A stretch of DNA of 64,000 nt from Dermanyssus gallinae. Lineage: Eukaryota; Arthropoda; Arachnida; Mesostigmata; Dermanyssidae. This document shows positions 1 through 12,490 of the stretch, in pieces. The DNA is taken from positions 62,001 to 126,000 of the forward strand of contig QVRM01006127.1 of NCBI GenBank assembly GCA_003439945.1, read 5' to 3'. Below the pieces are notes generated by a model. The model had not been told where the DNA came from and ran no database searches. It was given only the letters and a program-made list of their open reading frames with translations. Position 1 is the first letter of the stretch; every line of letters starts with the position of its first letter. The translations under genes and the position numbers were made by a program.

Positions 1-957
1 CCTCTTTTGGCCCTCCTACGCTACGAATTGTGCGAATTGTGGTGTTACAGTTTTGATAAAGTCCAGCAGGCGAGTACGAGGTGATATCATCGTTTGCTTG
101 TCGATACTGTGTTGGTGTAGACTGCCATTCGTTTTGTTAACTTTTTTTTTGTAACTTAGATTGTTACTTACTTGTTAGCATAACAACAAGCTTTTGAGGC
201 TAACTACACCACAGAGACACAGAACAAGCAATCGGTCGAAGGTACGATTTTTCTTCAATCAAATCAATCAACAATAGACGCAGATTGGCCTGCCGCCACT
301 GTAAAGCCCCATCTCAGATAATTGTCAGTGTCCACAACAATGTGGGCTAGCGTATCCGCTTAACTATAACAGGATGACACAGCAGGTCTACGAAAGTATG
401 CTTATATGCATTTAAGACCCCCACTAGCGCTAGATTCTGTTCAGAGCATTGCAAACGTCGTCTGCCTGGGTGTGTATTTAGCGGCGTTTGGGGATGTTTC
501 TTAGCTAGAAACTCAGACTATCAGAAAAGCTGAAGATGATAGCTATTACAACAAACATCAGATATTGCAAGTCGCGTCAGCCAAAAAGTATGCCGTTGTA
601 TTAGGAAAAAGAACGAGAGAAACATACAGAAAACTACGACGCGTCGCAAACATAGTGAGGATACTTGTTAGCTGCTCAGCTGCAATATAGCAGCGTATTG
701 TGTCGGAGTGCATACTTCCTTGGCGGAGAGTGCTTACCCCGGCTTTACCGCCGACGCATGTCTTTCAGTTCTCACAAATCCTAGTTGTGGGGTTTCATTA
801 CGAAAAAAAAAACTTATCTAACAAAGCGGAGCCAGTGAAAATATTTGAAAGCGTATGTTTGCGATAAGGGTGAGCCAGGGTTACCCTAACCTAAGCACGT
901 GCATACAGTCGTTGTGTTTTTTCGGATGGCATGGTCGTTTACGGTACATAAGGAATT

Positions 958-1085
958 TTTTGTTTTTTTCTTAGAGGACTAATTAGGATGCGGTTGCCAC
1001 TGCGGGGAAGCTCCCTGCAAGTGTGGGCCGGTAGTGTAGGGCTCCAACCCACTGAAAACTACTCGTATTCCCTTCTCCTGACCTG
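958..1085 (-). mobile_element. short poly-A retroposon, diverged copy
   Basis: Read on the minus strand this shows a box-B-like word (AGTGGGTTGGAGCCC), the string AGCCCTACACTACC, and a 3' end with CTTCCCCG and CCTCTAAG running into A-rich DNA. The order of these blocks matches elements at 21470-21608 (plus) and 49535-49612 (minus). I read it as a decayed copy of a short SINE or of a LINE 3' end. No target-site duplication was recognised here. Confidence 0.4.
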
Positions 1086-1479
1086 ACTGGGAACTGCTTG
1101 CGCATCGCATCAAACAGTCAGGGGGGAGAGGGAGCGAGTTTACTACTCCTGACGGGTGTGTTCCCCGGGAGCTACGGGGCGGGGCGGGCGCCTTAGATAG
1201 TTGGCACTTGTTTTCTTCTGTAAAAGTGTAAGGGCGATTCCGTATTTTTTGCAGAGGTCACGAAAGTTAAGAGTCTGTGTATTCATTAGAAGCGGTAGGG
1301 GTGCGCGCTGCGCTGCCCATGCTGGACACCTCAGTGCAGTGTGAACTGAGGTGTCTTCCAGTTCATCGCCGCAGTGGACGCACTTGGAGCTGGGAGCCTT
1401 CCCGATCCTGAACAGGTAGGACTGGAAGTCGCCATTATCTGTCAGGATCTGTGTCGTGTAAAAGTAGAGTTTACCCCCC

Positions 1480-2225
1480 GGGCGGTACAGTCAGTCTTTG
1501 ATGTTGGGAATTTGCGGAAACCTGAAGCCCCTTGTATGCCGTCCCACTCCTCCTTTCAGAGGTCGATTGTATTTCAACGCTCCTCGTTCTTTTTGCGCTG
1601 GGGGTTACCCCACAGGCGGCGGCGTTCGACTGCTTTTAGATCCCCAAGGAGTTGTTCAAGCATGGACGAAGGCCGCCGCTGGGCTTACCGTCCGGTACGC
1701 CGCGATTACCCTGAGGGCTCCGACTTTCTGGGCCCGACACTGGCGGGTCCTGTTAGCGGCGAACTTAGGGGGTATCGGAGAGGCCAGGTCGGAGCTCCGT
1801 ACAGGGTAACTGACTCGGTCGTGGACACGATTATGCGCCGTTTGGAATGTCGTGGTCCATAGTTATTAGGCATGAGCCGTGCGAAGTTATTTGCTGTCCT
1901 GATGGTTTTCTCAGTTGCTTGCCGCACGTGTTCCTTCATTTCCGCGGAGACCCGTGTGTAGGGTGACCCCGAGGTAACTCACCTTATTAACGAGCGCAAT
2001 CTCCTGGTCGTCTAGTTGTAGGTGAAGGGCGGGGCAGTTCCTCCATCCTACCAGGACTCTGTTTTAGCAAGGGCAAGGGCGAGTTGACTAGAAGGCTGAC
2101 CACGAGGGGAAAGTTCCTTAGCCGCAACACATTGTTATGCGTTATGTTCCATAGTAGGGGGCCAAGTATGGAACCCTGTGGCACCCCTGTAGTAATGGTA
2201 AAATTGGTTCCGTGAGACTGTATTA
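1480..2225 (-). pseudogene. R1/LOA-like LINE reverse transcriptase fragment
   Basis: On the minus strand, 2184-1987 encodes the reverse transcriptase word PQGSILGPLLWN followed by a short N-rich stretch. Further 3' (about 1939-1710) another frame reads ARLMPNNYGP, then RRIIVSTTESV and LYGAPTW. This order (PQGS box, then the LMPN-GGP and LYGAP-W blocks) is typical of the C-terminal half of R1/LOA-clade reverse transcriptases. The pieces sit in different frames with stops between them and the YADD region is not recognisable, so it is a dead, 5'-truncated copy. Plus-strand open frames over the same bases are shadows. Confidence 0.65.
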
Positions 2226-2485
2226 TCCGGTCCTTTTGGTAGTTTGATATGTTTCGGCATAAGTAAAAAGGAACATGGGTTTGCTTTATGGTGCCAATTG
2301 TTAAGTGACCTTTGCGCTCAACGTTTGCTACGTCGATTCATGTTAGACCATCCGGAGATGCAGAGCTGGCTGCGACGATCCAGTACGATGCCCGTTGCCT
2401 GGTCGGTGTCAACGAGCCGGGCTGGGGGACGGGTTCCGCCTACCGGACGTTGGGATCGCTAAGCAGCAGCAGCAGGTCGGCTCTT

Positions 2486-2775
2486 GTGGCGGCGTGGTCT
2501 AGTGCGCTAGTCATGGTTGTCATCTACCGGGGTGTCGCCGGTTCGATTCTTGTTGTTGATGAATTTTCTTTGAGCGATGCTCATTGAGAATAGATGATAA
2601 ACCATGCCGCTGAGAGTCAGCGGCCATGCTAGCACAAGGGCTGTTGAAGAAACCCTAATTATCTCAACATGTCCGGCTCTCGGTGCACTGAAGATATACC
2701 TCACGGTGAGTTCCAAGCCCGTAGGTAACGGAGAATGGCCTAGAATAAAAACAACCTCTTTAAAAAATGTTTTTT
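2486..2775 (+). mobile_element. tRNA-derived SINE, family B copy 1
   Basis: The head resembles a tRNA: an A-box-like GTGGCGGCGTGGTCTAGTGC is followed about 40 bases later by a B-box GGTTCGATTCT. The body contains CATGCCGCTGAGAGTC, ACAAGGGCTGTTGAAG and CCCTAATTATCTC, and the 3' end is A-rich. A second copy with the same block order lies at 48420-48690. Two copies sharing both head and body support a real SINE family rather than a chance pol III motif. Confidence 0.6.
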
Positions 2776-2904
2776 TTTATTTAAGGTTGACTGCTGACCT
2801 CCTGAAGCATGTTTTGGGCGCCTCTGCTGCGATTACAGTTCAGCTGGAGTACTTTACAAACTGGCGTTACTGTTGGGCGTTGCTTTCTACAGCTGCTACC
2901 ACTA

Positions 2905-2985
2905 GGCCACTAGTTGTTTTTTTTGGTTTATTATTGAATATATGCCACAACTATTTTCATCGGAACCTTTTTTGATTTATTTTTC
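2905..2985. repeat. short dispersed repeat, copy 1
   Basis: The stretch around TTTATTATTGAATATATGCCACAACTATTTTCATCGGAAC recurs with a few changes at 17978-18033. It is probably a fragment of an unidentified transposon end. No coding content is visible. Confidence 0.45.
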
Positions 2986-3111
2986 TGAGGCGGCTGGTAC
3001 TACTACCACGAAAATACGTTTAGTTATTCAAAATTATGCTAGACCAATACAATATAAGAAGGCGGCCGCCACTCAACGGCGATATATATCACAAGTCGAG
3101 TTTTACCAAGG

Positions 3112-3172
3112 CTAAATAATAATAATAATAATACTTATAAGTAATTATTATTATTATTATTATTATTATTAT
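3112..3172. repeat. (AAT)n/(ATT)n microsatellite
   Basis: AAT units are followed by ATT units around a short centre, so the array is an imperfect inverted repeat able to form a hairpin. Confidence 0.9.
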
Positions 3173-3224
3173 GAACATATAATTAAATATCTCGGTGGCA
3201 GTCTCTTCCTCTCAAAACATTGAC

Positions 3225-4070
3225 CTGATTATACAGACAGCGTTACCTCTGCACACCGCCAGCGAGAGCAACTGCCGCAGGAACGACGCAGGGCTCTCCT
3301 TATGATCGAGTTAAGTTCCGCGGCTCTTCCTTGGCTTTTGATGCAGCTCAGGGGGCTAAGGCGTTACTCTCTACAGGCGTCCTACAGGCTCAGCAGGTGT
3401 ATGGCTCGCATATGGGAGCTCCAATTCGGAGCGCTGTCACCATGCGGAAGGAGGTATTGTCCAGCATGGTGCCCAGCTGCGGCGAGGGTAGAGCCCTTAG
3501 GTATCCGCTACTAAAGGTGTCTCGGATGGCTATAAAAACCGCTCTCTCCGTGGAGGATTGCATGCTATCGAGAAGATTTCGACCCACAATGTTGCACCTA
3601 TAACCGTCAAGCGTATACTGTGTAGGGCGCTCCTCCTAAAGTACCAGGGCCTGTGACGTATCTTGCAGCTAGCTCGGCTTTGTCTTTCGTCACTTGTATT
3701 ACATGACAAATATTAGGCTCGACGAGGGTCACAGCGAGTTGTGCAAATTCTAGTAGCGAAGCTGCATAACATACGGGCGCAAGCTCCGTCACGGACCTGA
3801 TGCCAAGCCCCCCAAGTGACGTTCAGAAATTTCCCTTACGGTGTCGTCAAAGTCCTGCAGGCCGGCTTGCTCGTTGCTCGCTAGGGAGGTTCGCATGATG
3901 TAATTCAGCCTTGGCGAGCCTAGGCTATATCTCCAGAGACAAACAGCTGCCTGCGGGATGTATTGCGATGAGGCGGGGTTTGATCCGCAAAAGCGCGTTG
4001 CGCTTAACTGTAATCGTCTCAAGAATTTTTCGAGCTCCAATCGGTGCACCTAGAATTTCCAGGTCCGCCT
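3225..4070 (+). pseudogene. R1/LOA-like LINE C-terminal fragment
   Basis: The plus strand encodes YGSHMGAPI, RRKE-V-S-MVP and GEGRAL words in the frame around 3331-3600. The nucleotide sequence of this block matches, in inverted orientation, the copy at about 11980-12490: YGSHMGAPIL there, the same spacing, and matching flanks such as the cttccttggcttttgatgcagctcaggggg segment. The LYG-GAP plus arginine-rich layout is that of the region after the reverse transcriptase palm in R1/LOA-type LINEs. Frames are broken throughout. Downstream (about 3607-4049) no domain can be named, but the sequence may be the rest of the same element. Confidence 0.55.
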
Positions 4071-5370
4071 GATCACTCTCTTTGATCCGGGCAAGATGTT
4101 TTCCATGGTTCTGAACATTTCGCCCTGCTCGTGGGGATGTCCGCCTACGACGATGATTTGGCCTTTTGAAGGATTAGTTCCAGTCCTCCTTCGTCTGCGA
4201 ACCTTAAAACATTGAGAATGTCACTGACAACTGAGTTTACTGGGCCTCCCAAGGTGGCGTCGTCCAGATACCAAACGTTCAATTGACTGTTTTATACGGT
4301 TATTATTATTATTATTATTTTTTTTGCTAGTAGAAGTTCTGCGTATTTTGTTACGCTGTCTGAGTTTTCAAGACAACTCAGTGTACACCGTTATGTACGT
4401 ATTTTTCATGAATTTTGTATTGCTGCAACAGGATCATCAAGAAAGGAAGGCATACGCAAACTCTTTGTATTCAATGGTACACAAGAGAGGCGGTCGCCTC
4501 AAAACTGACGCTTAAAAATGTATTCTTTATCACTAAGTTGTGGTCTGTGGTCAGCTGTCAATCAAACAAGTCCACGATGCCAACCACACCCTTCTGCCTG
4601 AACAACTCAGAGGGCTTCAGACGGGCCGTAGGGGGAGGAAACACGACGCTATTTGCGTACTGCAAGCGAATCGGGCGATTGAATAGGCTTAGGCAAACGG
4701 CCACACAGTCACCTGTGTGCAGTCTTCACAGAAACACAGGGTCAAAGCTCTTAGCAATTTCCTCGTTAGCCCGGTGCAATAGAAGTTCAGGAAAGCAACG
4801 ACGATGATATACGCTGATGTATAGCACACATGTTACGACACCACCCCATGATGTCGTTGTTCCCACTAGAGACATCGGCGCCATCAAGCGCATCACCACC
4901 TAAATGGTTGACTGATGCGAACGAATACCGTTGTTTTATGGCACTGCGCATAAACACCCACAAAACTAAGACCGTCAATATTTCGACTGCAATTTAAAGG
5001 GGGGGGGGGTAACGAAGAGTGATATTATCTATTGCTGTGACGAGTCTTAAGTTATTGAACGTCGGAACGTGTTATGTTCCTTGGTCTTCGATTTAGCTAT
5101 ATGAGAGAGAGAGAGTGTTTCATGACACACGTTGTACGGCAGACCACGTCGTGAGCTTCGCCTTAGTAATTATATATGCGGGGCCGTAGGAAAATGTCGA
5201 ACGACATTCCGGTGACGCAGCTGTGCGTCGTCTCTTTATGCTGAAACCGCTTTTAAGAATAACATACGGCCTAAATAAGGTGTGGAGCAACCCGCTAACA
5301 GGGTGAATTTAATTCCCTACAGAAATGTTTTGCAACGTGTCTAAAGTGAACTTTTTTTCCTCTAGTTAGA
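4071..5370. other. no gene recognised
   Basis: Short open frames occur here but none shows a recognisable domain, splice structure or start context. The tract includes a (TTA)n run near 4300-4320 and a short G run at 5000. Part may be old transposon sequence. Confidence 0.5.
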
Positions 5371-5372
5371 AC

Positions 5373-5451
5373 GGCAGAGAATAGGACCTAATTGACTATT
5401 ATAGTGTATTGTCGTATTATACACTGTAATAGGCAATTAGTTCCTATTCTC

Positions 5452-5455
<4 letters not shown>
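5373..5455. repeat. near-perfect 37-bp palindrome abutting (TA)n
   Basis: The left arm (5373-5409, starting GGCAGAGAATAGGACC) is complementary to the right arm (5419-5455, ending TTCCTATTCTCTGCC), with a loop of about 9 bases. The right arm touches a (TA)n run at 5456-5483. The structure resembles a tiny fold-back element or MITE. Confidence 0.8.

Positions 5456-5483
<28 letters not shown>
5456..5483. repeat. (TA)n microsatellite
   Basis: Uninterrupted TA units directly follow the palindrome at 5373-5455. Confidence 0.95.
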
Positions 5484-6123
5484 CGTCGAGACGTTCGCAT
5501 GCCATGAATAGATCTCGGTGAACCAATGTCGGGTGTGTATCGTCTTACTTGGTTAGATGTTATCAGGTGCGGGCGAATTTTGGCAAAGTTTGTTTTTCGT
5601 GGAGAAGACTAGCAAACATCAGCGGCGCCCCAATATATGTAGGCCACTCTTTTTCGTCTGTATTTCACTACACAAGTAACAATCTGAATGATAACGGTAT
5701 CGTTCCCGTTCAGATCGCGTCATCTCGGTTCTGAAGGGGTGCCTCGGATAACTATATAGATCTTTACATTTCAACGCGCTGAATAGTAATCGTACTAGGT
5801 GGTTCCGCTACTTCTGTGAAGCGTACCACGAATCATAAAGTCATCATCGTGCCATTATGTTGTCCGTGGCATCAATGAGTTGCCAGATGCTAAAGGGACT
5901 CTGTACTGTAAGCTAGCTCGGCACTAGGCTGGAGGAATGATCGATATGAAGGGCTCGCACCAGAGGCTCCCTGGTAAGTGTCAGATTGCGACTGTCTGGC
6001 TTTTTAGGCCTTTGACTCGAAACCAAGGCCGAAGGGGCAAAAACATTTGGGATACTTCGTCTTTGGAAACTATGTCTCCGAAAATGGCTGTCCTATGTAA
6101 TGGCAGTCCTCGTACTATTAATA

Positions 6124-6137
6124 TGATGATGATGATG

Positions 6138-6212
<75 letters not shown>

Positions 6213-6214
6213 TT
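6124..6214. repeat. (ATG)n/(ATT)n microsatellite
   Basis: About five GAT units run into roughly 25 ATT units. The long poly-isoleucine open frames on both strands here are artefacts of this array. Confidence 0.95.
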
Positions 6215-6572
6215 ATACAGACTTATCATGGATTTGTTGACAACAGATACTGCCCTTGTGGGTCAATCTATTTGCTTCTCCATTAACAACGGCAACCAAT
6301 ACAAGCGGATACAACAATAGCGAGCATTTTCCCACCAAAAATGAGAATTCCAAGCCAAGACGAATTAATTGTTTTATATTTGCAAACCGGTGCATCTGGT
6401 CAAGGGCGCACAAGTCCAGTGTATCTTCTGTACATGCATGCAGGCTTACGGCACGTAATATATATATATATATATACCAGCATTTTTATTAAATCGAGCA
6501 CTGTTGAGTGTGCCAACGTATTGTAAATGATTAATAAATCATTACAATATTTTTATATATATATAGGGTATA

Positions 6573-7701
6573 CAGGGTCGTTCATAACGTTATGTACTTA
6601 TTTTAAGGTTTGGTAGAACTTGGCAAGAAAATAGGTTATCCCAATGGAAGGAGGGGGCGGAAACGTCTTGTTTAGGAGAGAGAGAGTGAAACTTATAAAA
6701 GTCATTATTCAGCATCTTTTCTCCTACATAGTTGTGCGGAATCTACGCGGGAGAACCAGCCAACGCACGAAGGAACCGATTATACCGGCATGTTCGGCGG
6801 AAAATGCTGCGCAACGGACGACACTTTACTAGCTTGCGTAGCGAAAAGCAAATAGCCAGATCAAGGAAAGTCATAAACAGTTGTTATGTCTCACGTTAAC
6901 GCTTTTTCGTGAAAAGTCGTAAACATTTTTCATTACGACCAAAATGTACGTCCAAAAGACTACTATCACACAATAGCAAATTGAATGCCCACCATTTTCG
7001 TATTAAAGCGGTGGTGCTGAGTTACGTAGTTGTCAAGTAACTAGGCTTTTTCGATAGCCATATCGAAAGCGAAAACATGCATACTTGCAAAGTGTGTACG
7101 AGAAAGTTAGGTACATATTTTGAGGTTTGGTAGAACTCGGCAAGCGAATAATTTTGCCTAATGGCGGGAGGGGGCGGAAACGTCTTGGGAAAATATTACG
7201 GTCCTGAACTTGAAAACTCGCGCGTAAAACATAGCAACTATGACTGTCGAAAAAGCTTAGTTACTTGGCAACTACGTAACGCAACATTATCACTTTGGTG
7301 CGCAAATAGTGGGCATTAAATTTGCTATTGCGTAAGTGTGGTCGTTTAGACGTACATTTTGGTCATACCGGAAAAAATTTACGATTTTTTACGAAGAAGC
7401 GTTAACATAACATATCGACTTCTTTTAATCTGGTTATTCGCTTTTTGCTACGCAAGCTAGCAAAGTTTGTGAGAATTCCGAGAATGCCGAACACGCCGGT
7501 ATAATGGTTCCTTCTAGCGTTAACTGGTTCTGCAAACTTAGATTTTGCACAACTATGTAGGAGAAAAGGCAGATTAACCACTTTTATAAATATCACTCTC
7601 TCTCCTAAACAAAACGTTTCCGCCCCTTCCTTCTATTGAGAAAAAATATTTTCTTGCCGAGTTCTACCAAACCCCGAAATAAGTCCATAACGATATGAAT
7701 G

Positions 7702-7706
<5 letters not shown>
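6573..7706. mobile_element. fold-back element FB1, copy 1 (about 1.13 kb)
   Basis: The ends are inverted copies of each other. The left end is CAGGGTCGTTCATAACG; the right end, read on the minus strand, is AGGGTCATTCATATCG. Complementarity continues inward for roughly 480 bases per arm (about 6573-7055 and 7225-7706). The central spacer (about 7108-7187) repeats in direct orientation the subterminal block GGTTTGGTAGAACT...GGCGGAAACGTCTTG. No transposase is encoded. Both ends abut (TA)n. A second copy at 49730-50863 has the same length and plan, so the boundaries are well supported. Confidence 0.85.

Positions 7707-7749
<43 letters not shown>
7707..7749. repeat. (TA)n microsatellite
   Basis: TA units lie between the right end of FB1 copy 1 and the region upstream of the CAP-1 exon. 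Confidence 0.95.
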
Positions 7750-7751
<2 letters not shown>

Positions 7752-7873
7752 CTAGAGCGTCGCCAGAAACAATTTGTCGTGTTATTTCGTGATCGTCTTC
7801 ATTGTTTCACGCAGGACACATCTGGGGGGGGGGTTGATTATGATGATGTACGCTGCTGGTGTTGCTATTTCAG

Positions 7874-8576
7874 CTCGGTCCGAAGTGGTGCACGAAGGAA
7901 ATCCGACGAAGCTGTGGTACAATCGGGTCGGCGTGTATCACGATCAAGGGCTCATATGCCGCATCTTGGAACGACTCGGAGCACCGTCGGCAGATGCTCA
8001 TCGGGCACAACAAGCTTCGTCGTCTAGACGTTGCCGGTAGGTACGGAGCAGATATGATCGAGCTTATCTGGGACTATACGCTGGAGGACTCGTCACTACG
8101 CTGGCTGCAGGCTCTTTGCCTCATGAACGAACTGGAACACGATTATGAATGTGCGCAGACGGTGAACTTTCCCAGCGTCGGTCAAAATCTGTTTGCATCA
8201 ACGGGACATTTTGATAATTTCACGGAAGTCGGCTTATCAAGCATTCGTGCGTGGCTCAGCGAGAGAGGTGAAACGGAAAAGCATTCGCTATGGCCCGCCA
8301 GTTCTGGACTCAACCATTTTACGCAGCTGTACTGGGCAAAGTCGTACGCGCTCGGATGCGCCGTCGTTCTGGACAACAGCTCAGACGGCAAGGCATGGGC
8401 GGGATGCAACTACTGGTCCAGCCGGTAATGTGGTCGGCGCAAACATTTTTCAGCCCTCCAGTGAGTCGGCCTCCGCCTGTCCCCGCGGGACGAGCAATGT
8501 GGATGGCCTCTGCCGAGTGGACAACGAGAACGAACTTCGCAAAACGCTGTCTCTCCCGCCGCTGCCTAAAGCTTGA
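7874..8576 (+). pseudogene. CAP/SCP-domain protein, terminal exon with one-base frameshift (CAP-1)
   Basis: CAP proteins (antigen-5 / CRISP / PR-1 superfamily) are usually secreted proteins of about 200 residues. The exon opens after a good acceptor (GTTGCTATTTCAG at 7861-7873) in phase 0. Visible motifs are GHNKLR (the HNxxR signature), GADMIELIWD, VGQNL (GQN where GEN is usual), NHFTQLYW (the GHxTQ-x-W block, His present) and GCNY. At the GCNY block the frame breaks: one extra T near 8414 leads to a stop at 8426-8428. Without it the other frame continues PAGNVVGANIF, then a Cys-containing tail, to a TGA at 8574-8576, in register with CAP-2. An AATAAA lies at 8691-8696. This is either a recent pseudogene or a sequencing error. 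No signal peptide is present, so at least one 5' exon is missing. The paralogue lies at 18409-19194 on the same strand. Confidence 0.8.
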
Positions 8577-8645
8577 GCGTCCAGCTCTTTACCATCTGCG
8601 GCCGTCGTATTTATCTTGATGAGGCTAGGCATCTTAGCCTATAAT

Positions 8646-8682
8646 TGCTGCTGCTGCTGTTGCAACAGCAGCAGCAGCAGCA
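8646..8682. repeat. (CTG)n-(CAG)n hairpin
   Basis: Runs of CTG and CAG are joined at TTGCAA to make a near-perfect hairpin. It lies in the probable 3' UTR of CAP-1, about 70 bases after the stop and just before AATAAA at 8691-8696. Confidence 0.85.
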
Positions 8683-8690
8683 GTATATTT

Positions 8691-8696
8691 AATAAA
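8691..8696 (+). promoter_or_regulatory. candidate polyadenylation signal of CAP-1
   Basis: AATAAA lies 115 bases after the TGA of the CAP-1 reading frame. Spacing and strand are right. The local sequence is AT-rich, so chance occurrence is possible. Confidence 0.45.
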
Positions 8697-8866
8697 AGGA
8701 TAAAACATCGAAACGGCAAAGCATATAGCAGTGCTACAAAGTAAGTAAATAGTTAAATCAATAAATAAATAGTTTAAGAAATTCGATCAAATTCGATATC
8801 TGACTGAGAGTTCGTATTTGGCTACTGGTGTGCAAACGGATATTACCAAGTGTCCTGCAATACGTA

Positions 8867-9914
<1,048 letters not shown>

Positions 9915-9929
9915 ATATATATGAGCAAC

Positions 9930-11320
9930 CGCCACGCTGCTCGATCGTCGCTTCAATAATGCCAAATATCCCACGAATCTCTTTTTGATAAATGCAAGCA
10001 TTTCAGGAAGTGTGTATATGTAACGCATTAGGAAAAGACAACACATTTCGGTAGCGGGCGCATTTGGGTACTGTGGTTGGTTATTCCATGACGTCACAAG
10101 AGCTTTGCTAGTCAAAGAACGCAAGTCCACAAATACAAAGATGCAACACCTTTATACAAAGCCCGAAAAGTTTCACAAAATACCAATTTCCAGAGGACTG
10201 GCTCGGTGATTCTACATTCCGGTTTATCGTCCAGTTCAGCATCCAAGAGGATCAGAAACACGACTTCGTTTGCATTGGTTAGCCTTCGCATTTCCCCCAA
10301 CTGCTCGTTCCAGGACCCTGTCAAAGGGTTAAGGATAGATCATTTCCTGAAACCATGCCGGGCGTGTAATAAAGCTTCTCTGATTTCGAATGCTTTATTA
10401 AATCTGTTGACCAGAACGTTTTTAAGAATTTTCCTTAGGATGTCGGCGATGTATATGTTAACATTATCCTTAAACATTATTTCAACAACTGTGAAATGTG
10501 TGTTACTGCCACAATTCGTAAAGTGCGTCTAATTTTCTGCAGGCAAAATGTTTCAAGCGCATCATCAACTGACACGAGAATGCTCGAAACATTTGCGATG
10601 ACTGGGTTGATCACTGTCATGATTGATGTCAGACCATCGGCAGTGTTTGTCAAGATCGTTCAGCGGAGAACATCACGGCGGTTTGCCAGAATGTGGAATA
10701 ATCTGTTTTTGTTTCTCATCTGGATGGTATGGGCCCAAGTACACGTGGCGTCAACACAACGATGCCACTTGACACGCATCACATGAAACAATCAAAGTAT
10801 TGCATGAGGTATGCATGCTCCGGTCGTGTACTATCCCGTTTGGGCAACCAAAATTAGCTGTCTAAAAGAATCGCACGACGTAACGCCTTTCAATGTATTT
10901 CATTTTGTACACAAGCCGTGAACGAGAAAATTAGACGCTGTATCACTGAGGTTGAGCCAAGGTTAATGCTAAACCGTGATTGAAAATGTCCTTAAATGAA
11001 CGCACGCGGCCAGTAAACCACCGAGCAGGGTCTTAAATGTTTCTTAGACGAGTCTCACATGTCAACTTGATATTAACGAATAAAAAGTTTGCTTCTAAAT
11101 AATAAAACAATTTTATTGGGAATTTCTAATTTACACTTTCGTTGAAATACCCCCCAGAGTATTATTCAACTATATTTGTAACGTACTATACGCTAAGAAA
11201 CCTCTAAAAAAAAGGATCACTTCAGTGAGTATATATTATTATTCATTACGCTTACATGCAACAAAATCAAATTATTTATTAGGAATGACAACAAGTTCAG
11301 ACTAATTGCATTTCGCTCAT
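9930..11320. other. no gene recognised
   Basis: Short open frames of 70-108 codons occur on both strands around 10110-10790. None shows a domain, splice context or composition that would separate it from chance. Confidence 0.5.
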
Positions 11321-11439
11321 TCTATACATGAACATATTTTTCTGGTGTAAAATAATTTCTGTTTTCTTCAGAAAACTTGAATCGAAATTTCTAGAAATAT
11401 TTCGCTTAGCGTGGCAGAGCTTCGGCACGCTTTTACTGC

Positions 11440-11700
11440 TGTTCTTGGGAGAGAGTGAGAGAGGGTCTCATCTCTTAGCCAACGGACAGGGGGAGCAGGG
11501 GGACCCGATTGGGCCCGTCTTATTTAGTTAAGGAATCTAAGGACCGCTGTCTCGCATGAAAAGCTCACTAAATGTGCTGTATCTGAACGATGGTATGGCC
11601 GATAGGCGGCCCGGCGCCTCTAAATGCGACCTCAGAGTGGAACCTTTTACAAGCAATCTGCAAGCAAGCAAAACTATTGCAGACGCCCTGCTCGGCACCA
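11440..11700 (+). pseudogene. LINE reverse transcriptase scrap (QGDPIGP-type)
   Basis: The frame at 11457-11531 reads ANGQGEQGDPIGPVLFS before a stop, matching the reverse transcriptase block GxQQGDPLGPLLFS. About 45 bases later another frame reads LYLNDGMADRR, a weak match to the YLDDG-type catalytic block found in the same group of enzymes. The fragment is short, frame-shifted and belongs to a family different from the R1-like copies nearby. Confidence 0.5.
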
Positions 11701-11979
11701 AAATGGCCTGACTTAGCTAACTCCTGTGGGAGCGCTCTAAACGTTGCCATTGCTGACAAATCCCGGAAAAAAGCCACACTTCTCAGCGAAGGGAGTTCGG
11801 ACTTAAGTCCGTAGCAGAGCTTGCTTTGTTGTGCTACGTTACCTGTCGCATATAGCTTTCGAAGCTCGCAGTGACGTTGCTAGAACCAGATGTCCGCCCG
11901 GTGCTCCGCGGAACGAGGGACAAAGCTGAACTGGCAGCTAGAAAATCAATAGGCCCCGGCTCCTAGGAGCAACACCCTG

Positions 11980-12490
11980 CGCAGCATATGCTTGACGGCT
12001 ACAAGTGTCAAACGGCCGCTTGCATGATCCTAGATGACATCCAATATGCGACAGAGAAACAGAGAGAGGTATTTAACGTAGCCCGTGACACTTAGGGCAC
12101 TTCCTTCAGCGCACCTGGGCACCATGCTGGTCGACACCTCCTTCCGCTTGGTGGCTGCCCTGAGGATAGGCGCTCCCATATGTGAGCCATACGAGTGCAG
12201 GGCGTGTGGAAAAAAAGTGACTACAAGCAAACTACACCCCCTTGAGCTGCACTAGAAGCCATGGTAGGACTCCCAGACACGCGGAGATCGATGCGATCCT
12301 AAAGAAAGCTCTTCGTAGAGCCGGCATATTAAGCACACTGGAGACCAGGTTGAGCCTCGAAGACGGCGAAGAATTCAACAGCGTGAGCATGTTCCTGCCA
12401 TCGATCAAGGGCAAATGCCTGGTATGGGGTGCCACGGTATCACGTACAGTGACTTCGTCATATTTGATGCACAGCGCCACCAGGTCAGGT
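11980..12490 (-). pseudogene. R1/LOA-like LINE C-terminal fragment, inverted copy
   Basis: The minus strand from about 12480 reads LPLIDGRNMLTLL, then VLPWLLVQLKG, and in another frame YGSHMGAPILRAATKRKEV and MVPRCAEGSAL. It is the inverted counterpart of the copy at 3225-4070. Frame changes and stops mark it as dead. Confidence 0.55.

Noticed and set aside
5937..6320. Open frames with about 30 consecutive isoleucines on both strands
   Set aside because: Translation of the (ATT)n array.
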